DNA from: Panaeolus papilionaceus
Lineage: Eukaryota > Basidiomycota > Agaricomycetes > Agaricales
Direction: 5' to 3'
NCBI GenBank assembly: GCA_015501605.1
Contig: JADNRZ010000006.1
Span: 806,001-870,000 of the forward strand
DNA: 64,000 bases
The notes below the pieces were generated by a model. That model ran no database searches and was not told the origin of the DNA. It saw nothing but the letters and a program-made list of their open reading frames with translations. Position 1 is the first letter of the stretch. Every line of letters begins with the position of its first letter. Made by a program: the position numbers and the translations under genes. Positions 47,830 through 59,293 of the stretch are shown here, piece after piece.

Positions 47830-50800
47830 ATGCCACCAAATCCGAAGCCCAAAGCTGGGAAGTCCTCACACGATCTCGTTCCTGTTGGTCCGAGGCACGT
47901 CTCCGCCGTTGCAGTTGGTAAACCAGTTAAAGAACACGAAAAGAAGAAGAAGGAAACCACAGAAAGAGCTCTAATCCTTCGCAATGGAAAGTATGGGGCA
48001 ATGGGAACGGGGGAGTTGATGATTGCTCGTAAGATGAGTGGACGTGAAAAACTCGATCTGCTCGCTGGTTCGTTTTTGTCCCCTATTTCAACATTGTCCT
48101 GAGTCCAGCTAATCTCCAAACAGAGGATCTTGTGAAAAAATCACAGTCTGAGGTCCTTGCTCCATTCAACCTTGATAAATGTTTGAAAATTGCTCGTTCA
48201 CAGCGCGATGGTAGGTTTTTTTTCGACATGTCCAACCATAATTCCATTCTAATTATTATCGAAAGCCTACATCGACGATATTTTGAGTATGAGGCAGGCG
48301 GATCTCTTCCATGATATGATTGAAAAAGAGCTGCAAGCACGCAAACCGCCAAAAAGGGAGGAGGTGAATAAGACCCCGAGCTATGTCGCAAGGCAAATTG
48401 CAACCAAGTATGCTGGTCACAAAAAACGTTTTGAGCATTCTTGTCTAACTTCGAGCGTCCAGGATACACAACAGTTACATGCTCGCTTCAGGTTGGAAGT
48501 TTGTGTTTGATAACTTGAATCGCTTTGCCCAAGAAGGAGTGACGGACAGGAATATCAAGACCAATCTCCAGCAGAAACCCGATCTCAGAAACCGCTATCT
48601 TGTCGTGGTTGACATGATGAACCAACTCGTCCTTATGAGTCACCAAAGGTTTTCTCAGCTGACCTGCAACACAGGTATGCAACTCCTTTATAATCGCCAA
48701 CATAATTTTCCTTACCCCTTTCTAGAACGTTACACTCGTTACTTCAAGGAGAAGGCCACAGATGACCTTTCGAATCGACACAACCAGCCTATCGTCTTCG
48801 ATTATATCCACTGCAAAGAAGCCACCAAGTCCTTCCTCGATTCATTGATATTAGAGCTGTGTTTCCCTCGTGGCGACTACCCAATGTCTATTCTTTATCG
48901 CATCCTCAATGAAGCTGTCACCGAAGCACCTCGGGAGGCGAATCGATTTCCTCAAGCCATGTACGACGCCATTGGTGATCTTTCGGTGAGTGTACCTACA
49001 TCAAGTGGTTTATTATAGCTCCTCTCACCTTTTTTCCCAGATCTCTGTTCAACTCCAAGAGCTGTTGGAGACCCCTTTGTTTAGTCCTGAGGGCGCGTCC
49101 TGGAAAACACAAGCTCTTCAATACCCCGAGGAATACGAACTCTGGATTGATGCTCAGCTCGTTTCCAAGAAGGCTTCTGATGAGATCAACAGCTTCAAGG
49201 ATATTTGTTACCCGTTGACGAAGCTACAATCTCAAGCTATCGTCGATAATGTGTGGAAAGCCATCAATAATGTTTGTGTTGCCCCTTTTCATCTGCTAAA
49301 AACCTTCTAACTGGTGTCACTTGCAGAATTATAAGCAACAATCAGGGAATGATGACGAGCTGGATGATATTTGGGGTATCGCAGATGACCTTAATTTCAC
49401 ATCACGTTGGTCAGGTGCACTTACCAAGAAGAAGGGAGGCTACGACTCTGACTCTGATGACGACCGACCTGGACCACTGGCAGTTGCCAGATCGAACAAG
49501 AAATCATCTGGGGGCAAGCCTAGATTGGCGCTGAAGAACCACGCGGAGCCGGATAGCGACGGCTCGATGCCTGGACTGCAGTCGGTTTCAAACACTTCAG
49601 ATGAAGCAGGGTTCAATGATGACGATTCGAGCGATGATGGTGACGAATACGACAGTGGTGAAAGTGAACCAGATACTGAATACGATGACGACGAAGATGA
49701 AGAACGCCGCGAGTTTATCAAGGAGGCCATGGAAATCGCAGCCAACTTTGACTACTACGGCGAAGACATATCTCCAGATTTGAATCCCTACCAGCAAGAT
49801 GAGGACAGGAAGGGCAATCCCTTCTTAAAGTTATTGGGATCTCTGCGAGGTATGGTTGTTTGCTTACTTTTTTGTAGGACGCTTTCGCTGATCCAATAGT
49901 TTAGGTCGGATGTTTTCATCTAACCCAAAGATGACGACTCCCACTACGAGGACTGAACCGAGACCTGGAAATGTTAGAGGGGCCTTCAGAGCAACCCCAA
50001 GTGGCGCTCCTAAATCAGTCCCCACTGGACCGCCTCCGAAGCCTAAACCTGCTGCTCCCGCCCCTCCCAAGGCTCAGCCCACACCTGCGCCTAAGCAGCA
50101 AAACTTAAAGACGACCATCGAAGAGGTGGAGGACGAGGACGACGCTTCGGTTATCTCAAAGAAGAAAAAGAAAAAGAAGCCCAAGAAGAAGAAGAAAGCA
50201 CCCACCGCAGATGCTGTTCTGGCTGAGGTTTCACCCCCTCCATCTGTTGCCTCTCCTCCAACTTCTCCTGCCAAACCTGCCAAAATTCCTGCTGCTTATT
50301 CTTCCAGCTTCGCTTCTTCTACTTCGTCATTCCAAGTGGTCGATTCGACCTCGAGCGTCAAGTCTGGACGCTCTTATATGCAGGAGCGCGAGCCTGAGAA
50401 GCAAAAGGTCAAATCTCGTCCCGATCATGCCTCTATCTTCTCCAAGGATCACGAAAAGACGAGGAAGGGCATTTTCTCCAAGTTCTTGAGCGAGAAAGAG
50501 CCGGAACCGGAACCGCCCAAGGAGAGCAAGAGTATTTTCTCCAAGATCAGCACCAAGGCGAAAAGCTGTATGCAACAGCTGTTTGTTAGAGGCGATCAGC
50601 GTTCGACCATGAAATGGGACAACTTTGTCAAGGTATGAAGAGGTTTTTTCGCCAGGTATTCATTCCCCTTGGGGCTAACTTTTGTTTTAGATGATGGTTG
50701 AACTTGGGTTCGATTATGACCCTAGCACTGCAGGGTCTAGTGTTAGATTCGATCCTCCTAATAAGGCTGATCCTGTAAGTCGCATTCAATCGAATCGCGT

Positions 50801-51025
50801 CTCGCCACTGACACCACCTTTGCGGCTTTTTTCTATAGCCGATCACCGTTCATAGACGTGAGTATACAGTTCTCTACATAACATATACACACTCATATTG
50901 TCTTGAATCTTGATATAGCGCATCCCGAGTCATACATCAGGTTTGTCGAGCTTCGAAGGATTGCCTACCGTTTGCAAGAGCGTTATGGCTGGAATGCAGA
51001 GGATTTGTTGAAGGAAGACGATTAG
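47830..51025 (+). CDS. Large uncharacterised basidiomycete protein with C-terminal HicA-like domain
   Basis: Eleven exons give about 880 residues. The N-terminus is basic (MPPNPKPKAGKSSHDL; EHEKKKKETTERAL). A helical region of about 350 residues follows (LFHDMIEKELQARKPPKR, NRYLVVVDMMNQLVLMSH, DYPMSILYRILNEAV), then an acidic stretch (49600-49700), a Pro-rich stretch and a run of lysines (50160-50200). The last 80 residues read WDNFVKMMVELGFDYDP, AGSSVRFDPP, ITVHRPHPE and a helix ending in ERYGWNAEDLL. This matches the layout of the HicA double-stranded-RNA-binding-like fold, but the GSH-type His position is Ser, so catalytic activity is doubtful. The function of the whole protein is unknown; no other domain was recognised. 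Confidence 0.8.
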
Positions 51026-51336
51026 ATGGCATTCGATGTTTCTCACAGCTCTTTTTACTCTCCCTCGTTCCAATCCCCTCTCAATGCCTTCTTTAAGTTC
51101 TTGTACTTGACTTTTGTTACACTCCAAGCGTATTGTAATTTCTCGACGTCTGACCTTTCTTGCTGTACTCAATACGAGTGTTGTGGTACATGATTTCTTA
51201 TTAGGCCCAAAATGCCATTGTCGTATATTATAATATAAAGTCATATGCTCTTATTTCTCCCTCGTGGTTCGAGATCTACTGACGCCCTCCTTGACTCGAA
51301 TGATATCCGACAATTTTTCCATCTACAAGGAACAGA
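51026..51336. other. Intergenic, convergent 3' flanks
   Basis: 311 bases between the stop codons of the HicA-like and REC114-like genes. Nothing else seen. Confidence 0.45.
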
Positions 51337-52579
51337 TCAGGTGTGAACGGAAACAATGTCAACTAGGCGGCGTACTAGTTCCAGAAAACCATCTTCTCTG
51401 ATGACCTCTGCAACTATTTGCTCGAGAGCCGAAGGTGGAAGGTCATAAACAGAAGAACACTCAGAAAGCGCGGCAACTATGGGTGTTTTCGTAGTTGGGC
51501 ACATAGTGGTGACCGTGGGCTGCCTCGATTCAGGATCTTGTGGAGATGCAATTGGTAGCGAGGATGGTGGCAGAACAACAGGGTCTGTTAGGCTCATATT
51601 TGAGCTCTGAATTGCTGCGGGGTACATGTGGGGTACATTGGGAATAGGAAACGAATGGTTTGCAAGAGGAGGTGGGTTATAGGTGTTGCTAGAGCAGGAA
51701 TTCAAAGGTACCACGGGCGAAACCAACGACTGTTGCCTCAGGGGCGAGGAGGAGATTGAAAGTGAAGGCACGACCGGATGTTGCGCTGAAGTCATATTAG
51801 AACCCGTCCAGATAGCAGAAGAATTAACTGTCGACGTTCGTTTGAGTGCAGATAAGTCGCCTCTGGCCGCAGGAGGAATCGACGTAGGTGCCCGATTCGG
51901 TGGAGGATTCATAGTCATCATAGATCTTAACCCAGGATTCGGTTGCGCAGCACCAACAGCATTCATTTTGCAGGGACATATTGGTCGAATAGAGTCTATG
52001 AATGCTGAAGCTTCGACCGAAGATTGGAAGGATAACTGGAATCGTCTGAAGATCTAATCGAAAGGTCAGTCGTTGAAAAGGTGGAATCCTGCGCGCATAC
52101 AGGCGATGCGGGGTCCTCCTGTGAGTAGAGGTATCTGATGCCAACCACGGTATCACGGTAGACAGCTTTCAGTGGGAGACCCTCGAGGTGATTTTTGTTT
52201 GGCCCTAACGATGGTAGAAATGACAGCGCGAGGAGATCCAAGTCTTCCTGAAGTGGTTCCAATGATTAATATATAAGCATAACGTCGTCTATTGAGGTCA
52301 CAGTTAACTTGCAAAAGTGACTTCTGTCTCTTTAGTTCCTTCGGTTGTATCCATTCTCCACAGCACGCGCAGTCGCACAGACTCCAGCTCATTGGTTGTC
52401 GTCCTAGTTTTGATGTCAAGAACCAGGCGAATGACAGGGTTTGTGAAATGTTGCCACTCTGAAGCCAGCTCTAGACCAGAATTAGCAGCACTAGTTCTCT
52501 GAGCTGACCTAGCAGTAGGATATGACCTTGAGTATTTTGAAATGGCATAAGTGAATGTTCCTGTTGTTGAATGGGTCAT
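51337..52579 (-). CDS. REC114: REC114-like meiotic recombination protein
   Basis: Candidate subunit of the Rec114-Mei4-Mer2 complex that activates Spo11 on meiotic chromosome axes. Spliced reading: FTYAISKYSRSYPTAR, ASEWQHFTNPVIRLVLDI, SVRLRVLWRMDTTEG, then after two introns RRFQLSFQSSVEASAFIDS and IRPICPCK. This pattern of beta strands plus helix fits the N-terminal PH-like domain of Rec114. A long disordered Ser/Pro region follows, ending in a conserved-looking helix (GFLELVRRLVDIV) at the extreme C-terminus, where Rec114 carries its short Mei4/self-interaction helix. The intron starting GTATGC inside a continuous ORF was chosen because it creates the RFQ block. Assignment rests on architecture and recalled motifs, since Rec114 diverges quickly. 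Confidence 0.55.
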
Positions 52580-52762
52580 GTCTATGAGTGATTGTCAGGG
52601 TTAAAAGCTAAACCTGAAAGCAGTGTCTAATATTTGTCTAAATCATTTAAACCAAACATAATTAAGAACGCTGACTTGTTTGATTCTCGTCAGCGTCGTC
52701 ATTGTCAAGGTAAGCCAGCAGGATCTTTCAGCATAACAACTACTTTACTTTGATTCTTCGAC

Positions 52763-53798
52763 ATGCAACACTCAAATTCACGATGGAAGGATATTCGCAA
52801 ATTACCTTCAAAATTCATGAAATCGGTCATGAAGTCCCATGCTTTCCATCTTCCAGGTTATGATCTCCCCATAAGGCTACGTCCAGTAAGGCTAGCTCGC
52901 AATCCAGGGTCAATGAACACTAATTATCTTTTATCTCAAAGTGGTTCATGGTTTTTACAGCTCTGATAATGCTCCTTCTGGCATTCCTTGGATTTACAAA
53001 CTTCTCTCATTCATTGCCGTTGAACGACAAACTCTTGCACTTCATTTGCTTCGGGATCGCCACCGCAGTATTTTACTTTATCATAGACGTGGAGGAGTGC
53101 GTCCCACATCCTGACAGAATGCCTACTTTTGAAGTTAACCTCTCGTCTGTCTAGGTCTGCAAGACGTGTTTGGTTTTGGAGACACAGTTCATGGTTCACT
53201 ACTTTATTCGTCTGCTGTTTTTGTGGGGGAGTTCTCAGCGAGTTCGTGCAGGCTGCTTTGCCAGTAAGTCTCACACATCTTGTTCAGGCAACACAAACCC
53301 TCTGACGACCTGGGCAGTACAAGGAATTCCAATGGGGGGATGTTTTCGTGCGTACACCATGCCGTCAACCGCTCGGACTCGGACACTGATGTTATTTATA
53401 GGCTAACCTACTGGGGTCCAGCCTTGGATTATACATTTCCTATTACCTCGAGAAGTACTATCGTCATCGCCGCGAGGTAAACCACATCAAAATAGCACAC
53501 CATGTGTCAAGTTGCTAACGTGCTATAGATTTCCCGCTTGTATCGCCCTGTAACAGACGACCCGTCGGATTATGAAGACGATGACGAACTTAGCTCGACA
53601 CATCTGCTACCGACTCACGCTGATGACCCCACTCAGTCCAAGAAGGCTAACCCGAAGTCATTATCCCGCCTGACAGATGTTTGGGACGAACGGGAAGACG
53701 TGTTCGATATAGGTGAAGATAGTGAAGATGATGATGTGGAAAGGGAACACAGAAAAGACTCGCCAGAGTCGCCCCGCATTGTAGTCTCTCAGCCGTAA
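52763..53798 (+). CDS. VanZ-like multi-pass membrane protein
   Basis: Fungal VanZ-like family protein of unknown function. After the first intron the frame reads LPIRLRPWFMVFTALIMLLLAFLGF, then HSLPLNDKLLHFICFGIA, VCCFCGGVLSEFVQAALP, YKEFQWGDVFANLLGSSLGLYISYYLEKYYRHRRE. The KLLHF helix and the E(F)VQ...FQWGDV(F)ANLLG block are VanZ-like hallmarks. The C-terminal 85 residues are acidic and cytosolic (EDSEDDDVEREH). Six exons. The first ATG at 52763 gives a 38-residue polar lead before LPIRLRP; a later in-frame ATG (MKSHAFHLPG) is possible. Divergent from the REC114-like gene across 183 bases. Confidence 0.82.
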
Positions 53799-53867
53799 AG
53801 TCGAGCAAAAGAGAGGGCCACTACATGGTCTTAATTTTTCTACTTTCTCCCTCGTCAAAATACGCCA

Positions 53868-56120
53868 TCATTTCCTGACATTATCAACCTTGAAGCTATC
53901 TAGCTCTGCCTGCAGTTTTCCAAGCTTCTCTGCTACACCCTCCAAGTCTTCCTTTTCTTTCAGTGCAGCACTCTTCAAGCCTTCACATGCCTTGTCAACC
54001 GTAACAAAAACCTGGCCGTTGGTTGTCTCGTCCAGGGTGGTCTGGAGGGAGATTGTCAACAGCAACCCGCACATAAAACTCAAGAATCTCACCTGAAGAT
54101 CTCTATTCAAACCTTCCCCGATACGCTGCCAGTCTTTCCACCAGCGATTCTTGGCCTTTGCCCACACTCCTACAGCCCATCTTGCGCTACCTACTGCCAC
54201 CAATGCACCAACACCAATGGCTGTATTCGCCTCCATGCCAAATATGCTCAGCAGACCTTCCCCGCTTCCGACAAGCCATCCTACCCAACCAGCCCAACCA
54301 ATCCCAAGGCCAGTGGCTGTCCCACCCGCCAGTCCAACAACAGCTTTCTGTCCAGAAATATGTAGTCTGGTTGTTGGGTACACAATCATCTGGTTTCGCC
54401 GAGAGACAAGAGGTTGAGTCAGAGCCCCAGGAGTGACCTTGTAATTAGGGGCCGATGTGATTTGTCCCAGCTCGTTTTGTAGCACCCGAGAGGCAATGGT
54501 CTTATGGGACATTAGGAGAGCTTCACTTCGGGTCGTCAACTGACTCTGAAGAGTAGACAGCTTTCCGGCAGAGAAAACGAGCTAGAAATAACGAGGTTTT
54601 GTGAGAAATTTACATTCATTATCAAGGGAGAATATAATGCACCTTTTTCTCGAGATTGTAGAACCATGCCTGAGTAAGAGCTCCAGAGACGATGGTGCTG
54701 ATCTCGTCCACCCTCCAGATCATCTTCCACCATGTCAGCCTGTCCATGACCTGCTTGATGTCCTTTTCTGCACGCTGAACTGCGTCCTTGACTTCTGCAC
54801 CATCGACACCGAGGACCTTCGTTTGGATAACAGCCCTGTCTCTGGATGTCGTGTGTTGCAGCAGGTCAACGTCACGGACCGCGGCTTGAATCTCAGCTGT
54901 CCTTGTACCAATATAATCAAAACCTGCATTCAAGGAATCCTGAATCCGCGAGTTGGCCACAGCAACCTTGATGCATTCTCCGTTGGACGGAGCAGTCACC
55001 CTGCTCTTGAGCGCTTGAGTGAGGGACGACAGGTGTGAACTTGCGTATTCGTCTTGGAACCTTTGAATAGCAGAATAAGAGTCTGAGTCTGACTGTAGGA
55101 CACGGATAGCCGCTAAAGCTCGTTGTGGATTAGCAGAAATGATATTTAGCGGTTCGACGTTGACTCGGGGAGCCGGCTGCTTTGCAGAATCGAAATGCTC
55201 TTGTGCAGCAGATAGTTCGTCATGAATTATGGAGGTGAGTTCGTCTTGTGATGTTGGTGCTGAGGACACGAGAATGACATTGGAAGGTAGTCTATTCCGA
55301 AGCAAGATCGATAGGGGAGTTGTGAGCGGATTGAACACGATGATTGGGATGTCTGCTGTGTAGAGAGCAGGGTTGTGAAGCACGGGAATTTGGGTGGGAT
55401 CCTGACACCAGTCGCTTAGGAAAACTTGGGTTTTGTCTGGACTACGAAACTCGGTGAGTTCGATTGGTATTGAGAATTGTTGTAGGTATGGAGAGGAAAC
55501 TTGGAGGGATGAGGAATCAGCTTGCGAACCCGATGTTGAACTTTGGGCATGTTCAGTTTTAGTTTAATGGACAGTGAAATAGGCGCACACTATTTTAAGT
55601 TGGTTGGACGTTCTGCCTTCCCATCTGTTAGAAATGACGTCGTTGTGCTGCTTGTCGGAGGACAACGGATCGGACAACAGGGCAGTAACAAGGTCTTTGG
55701 TTGACGCCCATTGATCCAAGCCACAGACTGTTGCAAAAGAGAGAGAATTGACCTATGTGTGTGTAGAAGAAAGCTATTGCACTCACCAACAACCTTGATA
55801 GGTTCACCCGCAGGCAGAGCAAGATTACGGTGAACATGTGATAGAATATCGTCCCAAAACTGAGCAGTATGTCTATTCTGTCGTGCATGGGCGTCTCCGA
55901 ACGAGAAAACGGAAGGAACAATGTTCGTCGTTTTGTACAGTAAGGTCAGGGTCTCATGCTGCCTGGACGGAAACGCGTTAGTAGTTTTTGAGGATGCAAA
56001 ATGTTGGTTGCAACATCGTTGAGCGGTTCTGGTCGATGTCGGGAGCCTAGAGGTCGTTGTCCAGATATTGTTACTGGGTAAAGACCGGGCTGACGAGGCT
56101 TGTTTGAAGCATGTGGTCAT
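53868..56120 (-). CDS. Mmc1-like fungal mitochondrial membrane protein
   Basis: Probable mitochondrial membrane protein of a fungus-specific family (name Mmc1 recalled, not verified). The start at 56120 gives MTTCFKQASSARSLPS, rich in Ser/Arg/Thr and without acidic residues, a plausible import signal; an upstream ATG at 56180 adds 20 residues with acids. Spliced blocks: PIKVVVCGLDQWASTKDLVTALL, FLSDWCQDPTQIPVLHNP, DIPIIVFNPLTTPLS, then long helices (QDSLNAGFDYIGTRT, DAVQRAEKDIKQVMDRL). A Gly/Ala-rich double hydrophobic hairpin follows (GLAGGTATGLGIGWAGWVGW, NTAIGVGALVAVGSARW) and a terminal coiled coil (KLGKLQAELDSFK). About 670 residues. The hairpin between helical bundles resembles dynamin-like membrane proteins, but no P-loop was seen. 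Confidence 0.62.
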
Positions 56121-57745
56121 GGACGTTGCTGAAATGAAGATTCGTCGGGGTTGACAGGACTTGTCAGTGTTCTCGTCCAAACGCGTTCAGCTCTGATTGG
56201 CCATGTGACCTGTATCCCTCTTGACTTCAAACCACAACCATTGAAGTTGGGCTACAAGATACTTAGATTCCCTTGTTTTTTGCTGCTTAGGAAATTACTA
56301 GGACGATCATCCTAACATCTTGCACCTCTTCCGCTACTATCACTCCTGGCTTTTTTCTCCCCACTTTGTGTCAAAAGTTTGCGTACATGACCCTGCATAT
56401 TGCCCCTAAAAACGAAATGACATCGACTGGGTTAAAATATAAACCTGAAGCGTTATCGAAAAATCTCACTTGACTCCTGTTGCTGAAGCTCATGTTCTTC
56501 ACTGTGGATCCTTTCAAGAGTTCGGCATGCTTTTGCTTACTACCTTCATGAACATTGGCTACCTTGAAGCCTCCATTCACCTTCTACCCTGTACCTCTTT
56601 TGCGTCATCGTACACCTGCGTACAACTTGATTTCCTCTCCTCCAGACACACTCATCGTCGGAGACCCGGAAGTGCCCGATGTAGACTACTTGCTTTCACG
56701 ACGGACTACATGACGGAAAGGACGATCACCGTGGCTTTGGCACGACTCCTGCGTCTGCATCGATTATATGACCGTTCTAGGAAACTTCAATGCTACCTGA
56801 CTATGAGATTCACTCGCTGATCGAGCAACCGTAGCCCATTTTTCATACGAAGTCAGGAACTGGCTATCAATGCTGAGCTAGTCGATATCTGTATATGAAT
56901 TACTCGAGAAAGCAAATGTATATTGACATAGACGTGTATAAACTGCGTTTAACCCTTTCACTTACTCATAAAATTCTTTCCTTAGATGTGCCCTGACGAG
57001 AAGATAAGACACCATAAACCCCTCACAGTTATCTTAATCGGGTACACTTTGTCTTGGAATCGATGCATTGCTCCTAAAGTGGCCGAATAGGTGGGTTTAA
57101 ACGATTTTTATACGCTTCGGAAGTTTCGTATATCCAACCAGGTTTAACCTCGTTTTCGTCTTCTTAATGACGAAATTGGTCTCGACCTGTATCGGCCCCA
57201 AGTGAGGAAAATTTCCAAACCCTTTCGCTCCAAACTTACCTGAGAGGCTCTCCACAGACTCATGAAATTTGTTCCAATCTGGGCTTTCATCCAGGTGGAC
57301 GCCAGTGAGATAAAATTCCTCAAATAGTTGTCTCTGCCCGTCTACAGGTGATCATAGTGATCATAGCAGCTTCCTGAAAGCCGGAATGCTCAACGCTGCC
57401 GATTTTGAAGTTCTGGATAACGCTGGTATATGTTATGTATACAAAAAATGAGGTAAACCTGCCGAAAGGGCACAAATAAATATATGCTAATGACGTGCAT
57501 GAAATCGTAAAATCGAAATTTGGAGAACAGGTAAGTAATTCCATGGAGGAAACCGTCTTCGAGACGGTTTGGTTCCCATCAGGTGGATGGCCCGCTCCAC
57601 CACGTTCTTGATATTGACTAGGATATGCCGAGGCGTGTGTCGAAAATATCGAGGGAACAACTTTTGGGGTGCTGAGCAGTGGTATGATGATGCGAAAAAT
57701 CATTGGGAAGACATAAGGCGGGGCAATACACAGAGGCAAGGTTGC
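56121..57745. other. Intergenic, about 1.6 kb without a supported gene
   Basis: Lies between the Mmc1-like start and the Hsp20 stop. A 116-codon ORF at 56470-56820 (plus) has no motif or signal peptide and no splicing partner. A 9-base-stem hairpin lies at 57550-57570, and a doubled 9-mer (GTGATCATA twice) near 57350-57367. No tRNA or snoRNA could be recognised. Confidence 0.45.
57550..57570. repeat. Short perfect hairpin (9-base stem, 3-base loop)
   Basis: AAACCGTCT and AGACGGTTT flank TCG, giving a perfect inverted repeat in the region 3' of the Hsp20 gene. It may be part of a 3' UTR structure; no family is assigned. Confidence 0.5.
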
Positions 57746-58491
57746 TCATGTTCTACCGATAGGTGCATGTCTTGCTGTTGATGGAAATGAGGTTATCGTA
57801 GGTGCACGGCGGGGAACACTGATCCTCAAAATGCCCCGGTCGAAGTCAGCCTTGACTTGAGACAGGTCAGCATCGTAGCCAAAGGCGATTCGACGCTCAA
57901 AGTGACCTGTTGAATGATGAATTGCTGAGACTAAAAGCAAGACCAAGCTTAGAACTCCGAGAGAAGCGAAGGCATAAGTGCTCATCGGCATAATAGTCTC
58001 AATTACAAGACTACCCAGGCCCAGGTCGACGTCAAGCAATGAGATGACAGACATCGGAATGAACCGCAATCGGAGGGAAAGTCAAAAGCTTAAAAGCGTA
58101 TGCGACACTTACCACCTCCATCATTGTCCCAGCGATCAGCCACGACATGCAACACTCGCTTCTTTTTTGTGGCCAAAGTAATGCCGTCCGAACTAAAACC
58201 AGGCAGACCGACCAGGAGTTGATACTCGTGCTGGTAGGTGCGCACCTCAATAGTGCTGTTTCTAGCGGGGCTATGAGCCAAGAAGGCGCGACTGCTGGAT
58301 GGTCGTCCATTATCATCAACATCGTCGGGGAGAATTACTGGTGCCTCAGGGGCTGGGTAAATGTCTGATATTGACGATGACAGCGATGAAAGAGAATATG
58401 TGGGAGAAGGCATAACTGAGGCGTTGATGAATCGTAAAGCTGGAACGATGCCAGAGCTCTCAGTTGGAAAGCTAGATGGTGGTGGTGACAA
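57746..58491 (-). CDS. Small heat-shock protein (Hsp20/alpha-crystallin)
   Basis: ATP-independent holdase chaperone. The N-terminal part is Ser/Pro-rich (MSPPPSSFPTESSGI). The alpha-crystallin domain starts at ARNSTIEVRTYQHEYQLLVGLPGFSSDGI, continues to LHVVADRWDNDGGG, and after an intron reads HFERRIAFGYDADLSQVKADFDRGILRISVPRR, with the final strand LRISVP being the usual (G)xLxIxxP variant of the family. The tail SFPSTARHAPIGRT follows. The gap between the two halves is about 200 bases, long for this genome, and may hold two introns or a missed short exon. About 180 residues. No clear heat-shock element (GAA/TTC array) was found upstream. Confidence 0.87.
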
Positions 58492-59293
58492 AAAGAGTGT
58501 AGCGGACGGCTTACAACAACGGGAACGATTAAGTTGAGGATTAGTCCGCTCAGGGAGGGAGGGTGGTGCAAAGTGACTGCCTCATGGCTAACAAGGTCTC
58601 CCAGAATCCGGATAAGGAGGAGCCACTCCTCATCACGAGGCAAAGATTGTCCCTTTAAAATTAACCGAATCGTAATGTTTTTTTTTTTTTAATTCATTTC
58701 AAGTAGCATCTTACAATGCTATAGTTCTAACATTTCTTATTCAACCTTTTGTTACAGGAAACAAAAAAAAATAAACAACTGCATTGCTCTCTTCTTGTCC
58801 TGGACATCTCAGGGGCGCTTTCTCAGGTCATACCATAACAGATAACCGACATTGACTCGGGCCTGCCTGTCAATTTGCCAGCAGTTGTGACCAGATTCTT
58901 GGGTTCCACAACCGTCATTTAATTTCGCCTTTTCGTCATCTACTACTTACAATGGGCAAAACACCTTTAGACACGGACTATCCCTGGACCCTTCCGGAGG
59001 GAAAAGGTCCGTCGTTCAGTAAAGCTTGCCAGATTATGCACCGTTTCAATTCCTCAAGTGTCAAAAATGACGACAAGTGTTTACTCCAGGGAACTTACTC
59101 ATCAGGTTCTCCAAGGTGGCTGGTACAATATCCCTTAGGCACGTTTGAGACTGGGTTAGCCTCCATCTGAAGCCAGTCAGCCCTTGACAAACTGCCAATA
59201 AATATCTCGATCTGGGTCTTTATCGTTTCTTGACCCCTGCTCCTCGTGTGGCCTTGACATTGACACTATTCAGTTTGCCTCTCTCTAAACAGG
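58492..59293. other. Intergenic, divergent promoters with a 13-T run
   Basis: 802 bases upstream of both Hsp20 and the secreted acidic protein. Contains an uninterrupted run of 13 T (58678-58690). A 72-codon ORF at 58952-59170 is in the same frame as the next gene but ends in a stop and has no motif; it could be a small gene or leader ORF. Confidence 0.4.

Noticed and set aside
56470..56820. 116-codon plus-strand ORF, considered as a pheromone precursor or small secreted protein
   Set aside because: No CaaX end, no signal peptide, no conserved motif.
58952..59170. 72-codon ORF in frame with the secreted acidic protein
   Set aside because: Stop codon before the next ATG and a strong signal peptide begins at 59294, so joining them is unlikely; not enough support for a separate gene.
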